A stretch of 64,000 nt of DNA from Chenopodium formosanum (taxonomy: Eukaryota > Streptophyta > Magnoliopsida > Caryophyllales > Amaranthaceae), in NCBI GenBank assembly GCA_024500155.1, contig CM044871.1:77856402-77920401 (forward strand), in the 5' to 3' direction. Shown one piece after another: positions 24,238 to 35,458 of the stretch. The notes beneath the pieces are model-generated. The model was not told the DNA's origin, searched no databases, and was given only the letters and a program-made list of their open reading frames with translations. Within the stretch, counting starts at the first letter, position 1; each line of letters starts with the position of its first letter. Made by a program: the position numbers and the translations under genes.

Positions 24238-25190
24238 TATGACTCTTGCTTTCCTCTTGCGGGCTATAGGTTTGTCGAAAAGTTGGACTTGTACGAAGAG
24301 GTTATCTTTGATTAATCGTCCTTCCTTTCTTGACCATGCGCTGTAAATTAAGCCAATTTGCGTTTTAATTATTTGACTCGAGTCAATTTGACTTTATGGT
24401 TTTTATTTTTTTTAAAAAAAAGTATGCCTATTTTTAGGGAGCAATAATGTACATGTGTTTGGGGAACTAAGTATTATTATTTATTGGAGGATTAATATCC
24501 GACTTACCCCCCTAAAAAAAAATGACAAAAAAACGCGCGCACACAAGACTCTCTTAATCATGGTCAAGACATGTGTATTGGTGTGTGTATTGAGTGTAAG
24601 TGACAGGTTTGGACTCTTGTGTAAGACCATGGGACTTAGTGCCTAAACTCGATTAATTCAATTAAGCATCATTGTCGGCAAAATTAACCGAATTAAACAG
24701 AAAACTGACTAATTAGACATTAGGTGATGACTCGACAAATAATCCGAACTGTCGGCCAAGCGACAGGACTGGCGTCACAATATAGTGATTGGCGCCAGAC
24801 GTTTTAGTAAATGTCTGGCGCTACACACCATACAGTGGCACTACAGCTCAGGCTTTGGCACCAATATTGGAGCTTTGGTCTGGGACTGTTTTCGGTATTA
24901 TTAGTCAACTGGGGTATGGCTAAAGTCGTACTAGGTCAATTCCGATTAAAAAGAAACTTTATTGACTCAAATTAATTAATTAATTAATTAATTAGGCAAA
25001 GTTCTTTAAGTCATTAATTTTAATCTCAACACAAATCAACAAACGGTTAAGAGGAACATAGAATATATATGCACAACAAATAATGCACAATTAGTCAAGT
25101 AGGCACAATATGATGCAATGAGTTTGCAACCTAACCATGGCTCTAGTTCTCTAAAGTTCGGGATATGGTTTAGTCAATAGAGGGTCCATG
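24238..25190 (-). other. Remaining leader of element C
   Basis: Inverse copy of B leader 6706-7682, with one GGCGCC cluster (24768-24860) and a short ATTA microsatellite (24973-24995). It stops at 25190, about 700 bp short of where the PBS and 5' LTR should be. Confidence 0.8.
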
Positions 25191-25216
25191 GCACAACAAA
25201 TAATGCACAATTAGTC
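25191..25216. other. 26-bp templated filler at a rearrangement junction
   Basis: The 26 bases starting GCACAACAAATAATG repeat those at 25071-25096, exactly 120 bp upstream. They sit between the broken C leader (ends 25190) and the copied B leader (from 25213), overlapping it by AGTC. Such copied filler is typical of end joining with template switching. Confidence 0.75.
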
Positions 25217-26514
25217 TCTGTTTGCTGGCGCCAATTTCCCCCAATACCGAGCCAGAAATATGCGTTCTAATTTCGACCGGTTTTTTGTATTGTTTGCTCG
25301 ATCCTACTTCCTGATTGAATTTTTTCTCACTTTTCTCAAACCCATATGTGTTCTACATATGGACATAACCCTCTGGGAATTCATGCTCTATCTACCCGAT
25401 TGAACGCTCCTGGCAACAAAGGGTACATCTGAGATGTTGAATTCACCAACCCATGGAAGTGAGTTTTTTCTAAAACTCGCGGTGTCCCATCCACACGCGC
25501 TAACCCTTCACGGTTAGGCTTCTGCGCGGTGCATCCGGACAATTAACCATCGACCCTCTATTGACTAAACCATATCCTGAACTTTAGAGAACTAGAGTCA
25601 TAGTTAGGTTGCAAACTCATTGCATCATATTGTGCCTACTTGACTATTTGTGAATTATTTGTGTTGCATATATATTCTATGTTTCTCTTAACCGTTTGTT
25701 GATTTGTGTTGAGACTAAAATTAATGACTTAAAGAACCTTGCCTAATTAATTAATTAATTAATTAATTTGAGTCAATAAAGTTGTTTTTTTTTCGGAATT
25801 GACCTAGTACGACTTTAGGCATACCCCAGTTGACTAATAATACCGAAAACAGTCCCAGACTGAAGCTCCAATATTGTCGCCAAAGTCTGAGCTGTAGCGC
25901 CACATTGTAGTGTGTAGCGCCAGACATTAACTAAATCGTCTGGCGCCAACCACTATAGTGTGACGCCAGTCATGTCGCTTGGCCGACAGTTCGGATTATT
26001 TGTCGAGTCATCACCTACTGTCTAATTAATCAGTTTTTTGTTTAATTCGGTTAATTTTGCTGACAATAATGCTTAATTGAATTAATGTTTGAGTCTAGGC
26101 ACTAAGTCCCATGGTCTTACACAAGAGTCCAAACATGTCACTTACACTCAATACACACACCAATACACATGTCTTGACCATGATTAAGAGAGTCTTGTGT
26201 GCGCGCGTTTTTTTTTTCGTCATTTTTTTTAAGGGGGTAAGTCGGATATTAATCCTCCAATAAATAGTAATACTTAGTTCCTTAAAAATATGTACATTAT
26301 TGTTGCCAAAAATATGCATATATATGCATATACCTTTTTTAAAAAATAAAAACCATAAAGTCAAATTGATTCGAGTCAAGTAATTAAAACACAAATTGGC
26401 TTAATTTACAGCGCGTGGTCAAGAAAGGAAGGACGATTAATCAAAGATAACCTCTTCGTACAAGTCCAACTTTTCGACAAACCTATAGCCCGCAAGAGGA
26501 AAGCAAGAGTCATA

Positions 26515-27442
26515 ATGGCAACTCAAGAAGAAGTCAATGATCTCAAGAACCAACTGGCTACTGTAACTGAGACACTGAAGCTTCTCGCACTTAAGATCGA
26601 GGATCCCGTGAAGCAACAACAAATGGACCTCATGCAAGAGAGCCTAAGCAAGCTGTCCAGCGACTACAAGTTTCAAGAACTCACATCCCAAGGGGTCTCG
26701 GTGGATAAAGATCTTCTTCCGCAGAAGTTCAGCGCCAACGACATCCCAAAATTTAGGGTAATCGACAACCCTTACTTCCACTTAAGAGCATTCGAAACAA
26801 TAATGAGTATCAAGGGTATCGATAAGAAAGTCTTCCCTTTTTTGTTCTCACTATCTCTCGAGACCGTTTGCCAACAATGGTTCTTTTCTCTTGAAAAAGA
26901 AAAGACCTCTACCTGGGAATCCATAGCAAACGCTTTCGTTGATAGGTACAAGTGCAACATTCAAGTCGAAACTGACCATAGAGAACTTGAAATCCTCAAA
27001 CAGAAGGAGAATGAAGGCTTCACTGCTTTCTTTAACAAGTGGAGGGAAACCTCAGCTAAAATGATCGAGGTACCAAGTGAAAAAGAGTCCGTGAGACTGT
27101 TCATTAAAAACCTCCAAGAGAAATATTTAAAACATCTTAAATATCAAAATAACCTTCATACCTTTAAGGCTGTTTATGATATTGGGATTAATATCGAAGA
27201 TGACTTGGCTAAATCTAAAGCTGCCAACAATAGCTCCAACAGTGGCTGGAAAGGAAAGAAGAACGACAATCCTTCTTCTTCCAAAACCGCCCACTCAAAT
27301 AATGTTAGCACCTTTAATCTAGGAGAAGTCCTCGCCATGAACAACCAAGGACAAAAGAAACCGTTTAGGAGAAACTTCACTCCTATTGGCATGAGTTATG
27401 ACACCGCATTTGATCGATTAAATGCAAAAGGTCTTATAACTC
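26515..27442 (+). pseudogene. gag: Duplicate gag fragment (B-type, plus strand)
   Basis: 309 codons open from MATQEEVNDLK to LNAKGLIT, then the inverted LTR. It is closer to the C copy (24237) than to the 7683 copy in residues 12-30 (KNQLATVTETLKLLALKIED), so the 7683 copy changed after the duplication or gene conversion occurred. It has the intact Gag core but no zinc motif. Confidence 0.85.
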
Positions 27443-29108
27443 TGTAGGGAATAATTTCAAGCCTTTAAAATCCCACTAGCTTGAACCCCACTATGATCAT
27501 ACACTAAAGTACGGTGGCGTCCAAAAGGGAAGAAGATAGAGCAAAAGAGTCGTCAACAAGTTTTTTAAGGAACTTGTAAACCGTTCATAGGATGAAGGTT
27601 ACACCCCTTAACGATCCAAGAGATCGCCAACTCCATAAGGTCATGAACCAAATAAGGGTTCGGGGATGATGGTACAAATCCAACCTAAAAGAGATTGAAC
27701 CTGCCCTAATAATAGGCCTCTACTTTATTCTGCTCGTATTCATGTGCGCTTTCTGATTAACATGCAATCAATAGGATTAACCCTAAACCTGTTTAATCTA
27801 TGTTGGTTGAATTTAATGCACAAATAAATCATTATTGGCGATCACTTGAATTATAATCACAATTAACCTAACAAGATTATTAATTATCTTATTAAGCGTG
27901 ATTGCAAGTACCAATTCCCTTTAAACATGCAATAAAAGGTGATCAAGCAATAACAATAAAAATAATATATATCAAGCAACATAAATAATAATCATGAACA
28001 ATAACGAATATCATAATCATAGAAATCATAATTATAACAATATTCATGTTAAAGCATAATAAAAGTAAGATCCTAGGCATGATACTAACAAGATTAATAA
28101 CAAACCCTAACATGTCACTAAGCAATTAAAATCAAATCTTTAACCCTAACATGATACTAACATGAATTAATATTAGGAAGAAAATAAGAGGCATCATAGG
28201 AATCATATTTAATATTAAAATTACCCTGGACATGATACTAGGAATCATAATAACAATATAAACATGATGTCTACATCATAATATCAATAAATCAATTAAA
28301 GTACTTACTTGGATGCCTCGTACCTCTTTCTAATAACAAAATACACACGTTAGTAACTTCAAGGAAAATAATAATCAAAACAATTAAATTAAATAATTGA
28401 AATAGAGATTTGGGACCAAACCCTCAGAAATTAAAACCTTTCACGTCTAGGGCGAAGGCAACTTCGAATATGGCTAAGTGTATCAAGATCTTGTGAATGC
28501 GGAATTTTGTGTTAAAAAGCAATGTTTAGAAAAGAATACTAAAGAATTAATATTATTGAAAGTTGATGAATGAATGAATGAAAAGAATTGATGATGAAGA
28601 GAATTAATTAAAAGAATGTAGATGAATGAAGAGAATTGATGATTAATAGATGTAGATGATGAATGAAAACGGAGTTTTTGATACGATATTTATAGAGAAA
28701 ATCATCCAAAAAAGATAATTTAACAAAATAGAGTTTGAAGATCGCAAAAAACACATTGGCGCCAGCCCTGGCTAGTTGGCTCCAGGACCAGTGGCTAGCG
28801 CCAGGCGCCAATGGCTAGCGCCTGGCACCAATCCTGGTTCCAGGCGCCAAGGCCTGGGGTTGGACGCCAAACTGACTTTTAACGCGTTTTCGAAAATCTG
28901 ATAAATTTCCCGTACTGGAAGATAAAATAATATAATTTCAATCGAAAATGCTATTTGATCTTGATTAAAACTCTGAAGAGTCCTAATTGAATTAGGAATG
29001 ATAAGAACCTTCTAGAATGTTCTAGAAGACTAAAACCATTCCTAATTGCATTAGGAATGATAAATTATATTAGGCCCTCCCTTAGATCATTAGGCCGTAC
29101 TTAAAGCT
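27443..29108 (-). repeat. Truncated copy of the C-type LTR
   Basis: 1666 bp of the 1959-bp LTR in inverted orientation. The outer 314 bp ending in TGTCTACA are missing. It keeps the heat-shock element (29005-29027) and carries a 20-bp tandem duplication in the GGCGCC cluster near 28795-28825. By eye it differs from the 8611 copy at about 1% of positions. Confidence 0.88.
29005..29027 (-). promoter_or_regulatory. Heat-shock element in the truncated LTR copy
   Basis: Five perfect alternating GAA/TTC units, same as in the other three LTR copies. Confidence 0.72.
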
Positions 29109-31939
29109 ATTGGAAGCTTAAGGAAGCTATCCAAGACCTAATTGACAGTAACAAGCTGTCGTTGCCCCCTGCCAGTAAGAAGCCGAGTATTGACAATGCA
29201 CCTCTAGCTCATACTTTGGCTATCTCCGATGAAGAAGGCAAAGTTGACCCCTCATCTCTCATTAAGCCTGTTAAAGCAACCAATGTCGAAGAAGGAGAAG
29301 AAGAGATCTTTTTCGATGTCAAAGATAACCTTCCAGAACCAGCAAACAAGGAAGACATACAATTGCTCACGCTGTTTATGAAGGAGACATCGCAACTATT
29401 ACGTGAAACTCTTAAAATTTTGAACGAACTTCACAAGAAATATGATGAACTTCCATGTCAAAAAGAAGAACCTAAAAGAGAATTCACACCAGTGAAAACG
29501 ACTTGTGAGGCAAAGTATTTTCCCTTACAAGTTACTGAAAAACCCAAGAAGAGCAATAGAGTTTACACTCCAATTGGGATCCCATATGCACAAATGTTCG
29601 AAATGCTCTCCGAGAGTGGCAAGGTCAAACCTCTCGAACCGAGACCATTTGAATCATTAAAAAGGACAAATAGATATTACTGTCAGTACCATCAGTCAGG
29701 GGGGCACACCCTAGAAAACTGCTTCAAATTCAAGGATTTGGTGCAGAAAATGATTGATAAAAAGGAATTAATCCAAATTCAACAAGAAGAGGACATAACT
29801 GTTAATGGAGTATGGGACAGTGATGAAGAAGATGTCTACCTAAAGGACATAGTAGGACCTTTGCTTTCTGTATCATACACCACAGACGACATTTGGGCTG
29901 AGGAAGATTCATCAATAGACGTCCTCACAAGATCCGGGAGAATGCAACCACCCGTTTCAACACAACCTATGCCTACTGTACAACAAGTTCCCATACCTAT
30001 CATCGAAGACAATGACATCGTTAAACAATTTAAGAAGACAAAAGTTGAGATGAATGTATGGAAGCTCCTGGCAACATCTCGAGAACATAGGTTGGCTGTG
30101 ATGAATGCCTTGGATAAAATCCAGATAGATTCTGACACCACACTTGAGGGACTAGCTAACTTCCTCACAAGTGATCTCCCTAGTCCAATTAATCTAATCA
30201 CCTTCTCTGATAAAGATTTACCCCCAGAAGGTGACAAACACTACAAGGCGTTAAACCTCACGGTAGTCTGCAAAAGGATGAATGTTCCCATGACTCTTAT
30301 AGACAATGGATCAGCTATCAATGTCTTCCCACTTAGGACTGCAAGGATGCTCGGCATAAGGGATGAGGATTTAACTCCGTCCACACAAGGAATAAGAGCT
30401 TACGATAATACTCGCCGTCAAGCTCTTGGCAAAATAACCCTAAATGTGACGGCAAGAGCAATAGAACATGCTACTACTTTTCAAGTGGTAGACATCAAAG
30501 CCTCATTCAATCTGTTGTTAGGACGCCCTTGGCTTCATGATCTAAAGGTCGTCCCTTCATCTCTCCACCAACAAGTGAAAGCCATAGTTGGAGGAATTCC
30601 AATCACTATTGACGCTTCGCTGATGAGGATCAAATCGATAGAAAATCCAATCATCAATGTGGAGCACGACGAAGATGACGAAGACCTATGGGGCTTTAAC
30701 GAAGAAGTCTCCTTAATCCAAGAGGATTGAAGGACATCTCTTTGCCACGACCCCCATTCTAACATGATTATCAATACCATACTGAAGAAACAAGGACATT
30801 TCCCTGGGATGACCTTAGGAAAGAAGAAGGGAATAGCAAAATCAATGGAGTCACCTGGCCTCCCTAAACTAGATACTTTCGGACTTGGTTTCGAACCGAC
30901 TCGGAAAGATCTCAAGCGAGCCCAGGACAAGTTGAAAGCACGTAGGGATGGTCGCATTCAAAAGAAAGCAATTCCAATGGATCGATACCCTCTTACGCTT
31001 AATGGTCAGTTTATAAAAGAAGGAGAGGACTATCCATGTTATGAATTTCCCGAGCCATTTGTTGTAAATGGCATACGACAACCGGGATTTGAGATTTTCT
31101 TGGATTGCTACTTCACTGACGAAATCCCGACTCCCGTCCATAAGGAGAAAGCACCCCCATGCTTTAACTTTAACGTCATGGGATTACTGTTTGGGCGAGA
31201 AAAGAATGAGCCAGCTTACGAGGAAGATAACTCCTCACTCATTCAAACGGTCCTACAAAGCGAAAACCTCGACCCCTCGAAGTTGATTACTCCAGATGAA
31301 GGATCACTGCAAGGGTGGCGCAAGACTATCAAGGTGACTACTCCGAGTGGAAGGAAGATATCAATCACGACAGGTCAAGGGCCGATGTTCGAAGAGTCGT
31401 CGGAGTCAGAGTCTTTCCCTTTAGAATCCTCTAAGTCTCTAGCAATAATGCCTCCCCTTCCTATTTCTTCTCCTAGGATAGTTAGTGATCCAGTCCCTGA
31501 GGACATATCACTCTTTGATGTAATGATCTCAGAGTATAATAATATTTCTCATTCTCTTTACTTCTCGTGTTCTTCCCTAACCCAAGATGATGAACATTGC
31601 TTAGCTAACGATGAAAAAGATAAAGAAATTATTAAAGCAATGGAAACACTTGAAAAGAAAACACCAGTAATTGAAGAGACTGAAAAAGTTGACATCTCGA
31701 ATGATTCAACTCATAAAAGAGAAGTTAAAATCGGACTAACATTGAATAAACAAGAAAGAACTGATTTAATTAACTTGCTTAAAGAATTTATCGATGTATT
31801 TGCTTGGTCATATGAAGATATGCCAGGCATTAACAGAGAAATAGCTCAACACACTATACCATCAATCCCAGGAATGAAACCTGTAAAACAAAAGTTGCGT
31901 CGAATGAAACCCGAAAAGAAGAAGTTCAAAAACAAATAA
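29109..31939 (+). pseudogene. gag C-terminal part and protease of element B
   Basis: Resumes in frame at YWKLKEAIQDLID after loss of about 130 bp of gag (including the first zinc-like motif). It has the second motif CQYHQSGGHTLENC (about 29688-29730), protease core IDNGSAINV (about 30298) and FNLLLGRPWLHD (about 30505). TGA at 30728-30730 interrupts the frame where C reads GAT-GAA-AGG. The frame then continues through LLFGREKNEPAYEE, which is intact here but a stop in C. It ends by frameshift at about 31914, where 16 nt present in C are deleted just before the RT domain. Confidence 0.87.
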
Positions 31940-32553
31940 CTGCAGGTTTCATCAAGGTATCCAAATACCCCGAATGGGTCGCCAACGTCGTCCCAAATCT
32001 AAAGAAAGACGGAAGGGTAAGGATGTGTGTCGACTATCGAGATCTAAATAAGGCAAGTCCAAAGGACGACTTCCGTTTGCCACACATCGATATTCTGGTA
32101 GACAACACGGCAAATCACGCGCTTCTTTCATTCATGGATGGATATGTAGAGTACAATCAGATTCTCATGGAAGAAGAAGACATGGAGAAAACAACCTTTA
32201 TCACACCGTGGGGCACTTACTGTTACACGGTAATGCCATTTGGGTTGAAAAACGCAGGTGCCACTTACCAACGTGCATCAACTGCCTTACTCCATGACAT
32301 GATGCACAAAGAAGTTGAAGTATATGTCGACGACATGATTGTGAAATCAAAGGACCGTCCAGGCCATCAAGTAGCCTTAAGGAAATTTTTCGAAAGGCTA
32401 AGAAAGTACAATATGAGGTTGAATCCATCAAAGTGTGCTTTTGGAGTCACCTCGGGCAAGCTCTTGGGATACGTCATAAGCTCTAGAGGAATAGACATAG
32501 ATCCAACCAAGATTAAAGCAATCATGTCAATGCCACCGCCCAAGACCGAGTAA
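31940..32553 (+). pseudogene. pol: pol of element B: reverse transcriptase
   Basis: In the frame after the 16-nt deletion: WVANVVPNLKKDG, DYRDLNKASPKDD, MPFGLKNAGATYQR and the catalytic YVDDMIVKS (32323-32340). It stops at TAA (32551-32553), an A-to-T change from AAA in C. Essential RT residues are present, but the frame is isolated from gag-protease by the deletion. Confidence 0.87.
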
Positions 32554-34941
32554 CAGATTCGAGGATTTATTGGCCGGTTGCAATACATAAGTAGGTTCAT
32601 ATCAAAACTGACAACGCTATGTGAACCAATCTTCAAGAAGCTCAAGAAGAATATACCAGTAATATGGGATGATGAGTGTCAAAAAGCCTTTGACAGGATC
32701 AAAGCCTATCTCGTAAATCTTCCCGTATTAGCGCCAGCACTTCCCGGAATACCTCTAAGGTTATATTTAACGGTTACCAAAGAGACAATGGGAGCCATGC
32801 TAGCACAAGAGGTAGAAAACAAAGAGAATGCAATCTATTACTTAAGCAAGAAGATGCTCGAATACGAAACGCGCTATACACCACTCGAGAAATTATGCCT
32901 CGCTTTGGTGTGGGCCACAACTAAGTTGAGACATTACATGTTGGTGCATACTGTTTTCGTAGTATCCCGATTGGATCCACTCAAATATTTGTTCAAAAAA
33001 TCAACACTCAATGGACGTATTTCAAGATGGATAGTCAACTTAGCCCATTTTGATGTACGGTTTATGCCACAAAAAGCTATTAAAGGATCTGTGGTGTCAG
33101 ACTTTCTGGCAGACTTTCCAATAGAAGACTCGACACCGATACAGGACAATGAATTTCCAGATGAAGATTTGATGGTCACCGAAGATGATACTTGGACCTT
33201 GTATTTCGACGGAGCCTCAAACCAAAAGGGATGTGGCGTCGGAGTGCTACTAGTGTCACCTAAAGAAGAACACGTCCCAATCTCAATAAAGCTTGATTTT
33301 GACGTTACCAACAACGCTGCTGAATATGAAGCATGCGTGGTAGGCCTTGAAATAGCCCTGACATTGGGAGTAAAGAAATTAAGGATATTCGGAGATTCTT
33401 CTTTGATTATCAATCAAATATCTAAAAGGTGGAAAGTAAGGAGCGAAAGCCTAGCCCCTTACCAAATTTATCTGGAGACTCTTACCGATCAGTTAGAGAA
33501 GGTAGAATACACATATCTACCTAAAGAAGAAAACCAATTTGCTGATGCCTTGGCAAGATTAGCCTCAATGGTTAGGATTCCCACGGATATCGAGCAAATG
33601 CCTCTAACTATCGAAAAAAGGCACAAACCAGCATATATACAGGCCATAGACGACGACCCAGTCCAAGACGAAGATGAAGAACAAGAAGAAGAACCATGGT
33701 ACACAGACATTCTCAACTATGTCACCAATGGAGAATACCCTCCTCATGCTGACAAAAGAGCAAAACGAGCATTGAGACTTTTGGCTTCTCAATATGTACT
33801 CATAGACAACGAGCTACATAAAAGGGTACCTAAAGGTCGAGCTCTCCTATGTGTAGGAAAGGTGGATGCACAAAGAATAATGAGAATGGTCCACGAAGGA
33901 ATCTGTGGAACTCATGTAAATGGCAAAATGTTAGTCCAGAAAATAATACGAGAAGGGTATTATTGGACTACCATGAATAGGGACTGCCATCAATATGTGA
34001 AAAGATGCCCTAAGTGTCAAATTTATGCCAATTTACAACATGTTACTCCATCTTTGCTCTACACCTACACATCACCGTGGCCATTCTCTAAATGGGGGAT
34101 TGACATAATTAGCAAAATCACTCCCCCAGGGACAGGAGGCCACGAATTTATTCTAGTAGCAATTGATTATTTTACAAAGTGGGTTGAAGCGCAATCATAC
34201 GCTAAACTCACTACAAAACATGTAGCACTCTTTATCGAGAGAAATATCATTTGTCGATATGGAGTCCCACATGAAATGATAAGTGACAATGGAACTCACT
34301 TTCAAGCCGAATGTGAAGAATTGCTACATAAATATGGTATCCAACATCATCATTCGTCCCCTTATAGACCTCAAGCAAACGGAGTAGTTGAGGCAGCCAA
34401 TAAGAATTTAAAGACTATCATCGGGAAAATGACAGAAAATTATAAGGATTGGCCTGACAAGCTCCACTTTGCACTGTGGAGTTATCGCGCGTCAATCCGT
34501 ACGTCAACAGGAAATACACCATTTTCTTTGGTATATGGAATGGATGTCGTACAACCTGTCGAACTAGAAATACCATCTCTACGCATTGCGCTAGAGAGTA
34601 AACTTGATGAAGTCGAATGGACTAGGGCACGATATGAAGAATTGATCCTACTTGACGAGAAACGACTAGAAGCTCTACATCACACTCAGTGCTATCAAAC
34701 GCGTATGGCTAGACATTTTAATAAGAAGGTCAAAACAAGAAATATCAAAATAGGAGATTTGGTATTAAAAGCACTAAGGAAAAATGTTTTAGATCCAAGG
34801 GGAAAGTCTAGACCTAATTGGTCTGGCCCCTACATTGTCAAAACAATCCTGTCAGGTGGTGCGGCAAAATTAACTGATATGGATGGCAATGAATTCTCAA
34901 ACATGACCAATCTTGACCAACTTAAAAACTACTACCCATAA
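32554..34941 (+). pseudogene. pol: pol of element B: RNase H and integrase
   Basis: One long open frame (ATG at 32578) ending LKNYYP. It has the RT connection, Tat-type additional RNase H (YFDGASNQKGCG, NNAAEYEACVVGLE, FGDSSL, FADALARL), zinc region CPKCQIY and integrase core with all three catalytic positions (GIDIIS, ISDNGTHF, NGVVEAANK). The C-terminal part has the RPNWSGPYIVKTIL-type GPY/F region. It looks full length and intact apart from the separation from the RT frame. Confidence 0.88.
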
Positions 34942-35458
34942 TTACTTGAGTAGGACACTCAAGAGAGCTACGTCCGGCCTGATTCCTTAGGAAAGGATAC
35001 GTAAGCAACCCTTTACGGGTGCGGCCACTTTATTTTTCGACATCTCCGCGTTCCAGAATCAACTAGAAGTCAACAAAAAGTCAGAAAACTATTGGCATCG
35101 CAGAACCGAGTCTTGCGCCAACCACAAGCCATTAGCACCAGACGATGGAATTGGCGCCTGGCGCCAGACCTCAATAGCTGGCGCCAAACTGCAGTCACTG
35201 GTGCCAATTCAGTAATAAAATCTGGGCGAATTTCGGTGTTTTTCGGAAAATTTTCGACTTCCGTACTCGAAAAATTTCTGGAAAATTAATTTTTTTCGAT
35301 TTTCATTGCTTTAATAAAATAAATTTAAAGTAACAATTTAATTGAAAGCTGAAATTTCATTAATAAAATAAAACTACATTGTTAATGGAATTTAAATAAG
35401 GCTGAAATAAATTAACTTTAAATAAACAATCTAATAAATCTAAAGCTAAGCAATGTTT
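34942..35458. other. Spacer after pol of B with GGCGCC cluster
   Basis: Inverted counterpart of 16812-17334. GGCGCC and GCGCC variants at 35085-35215, then AT-rich 3' flank of the convergent DUF7745 gene. Confidence 0.7.

Larger units (their letters stand above)
8611..25190 (-). mobile_element. LTR retrotransposon C (Ogre-like, same family as B), 5'-truncated
   Basis: Inserted head-to-head in B gag. The plus-strand order is 3' LTR (8611-10569), PPT, PMD gene and DUF7745 gene on the plus strand, then integrase, RNase H, RT, protease and gag on the minus strand, then part of the leader ending at 25190. The start of the leader, the PBS and the native 5' LTR are gone. A junction with a 26-bp filler and a copy of B leader/gag replaces them. 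gag-pol has nonsense codons at each boundary described below. Confidence 0.88.
25213..29108 (+). repeat. Direct duplication of B leader, gag and C-LTR junction
   Basis: This 3.9-kb block matches 6371-10255 base for base with few differences, including the identical junction ATAACTC/TGTAGGG of B gag with the inverted C LTR (8610/8611 and 27442/27443). A shared insertion junction means duplication of one event, not two insertions. It ends in the LTR at AAAGCT (29108), fused to B gag. Confidence 0.85.

Noticed and set aside
25191..29108. Independent second insertion of a C-type LTR in another gag
   Set aside because: The gag/LTR junction is identical to that at 8610/8611, so it is a copy of the same junction.
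8611..29108. Assembly artefact as the sole explanation of the duplicated block
   Set aside because: The copies differ by about 1% and in indels, and the left junction has a templated filler; still, long-read proof is needed, so it is not fully excluded.
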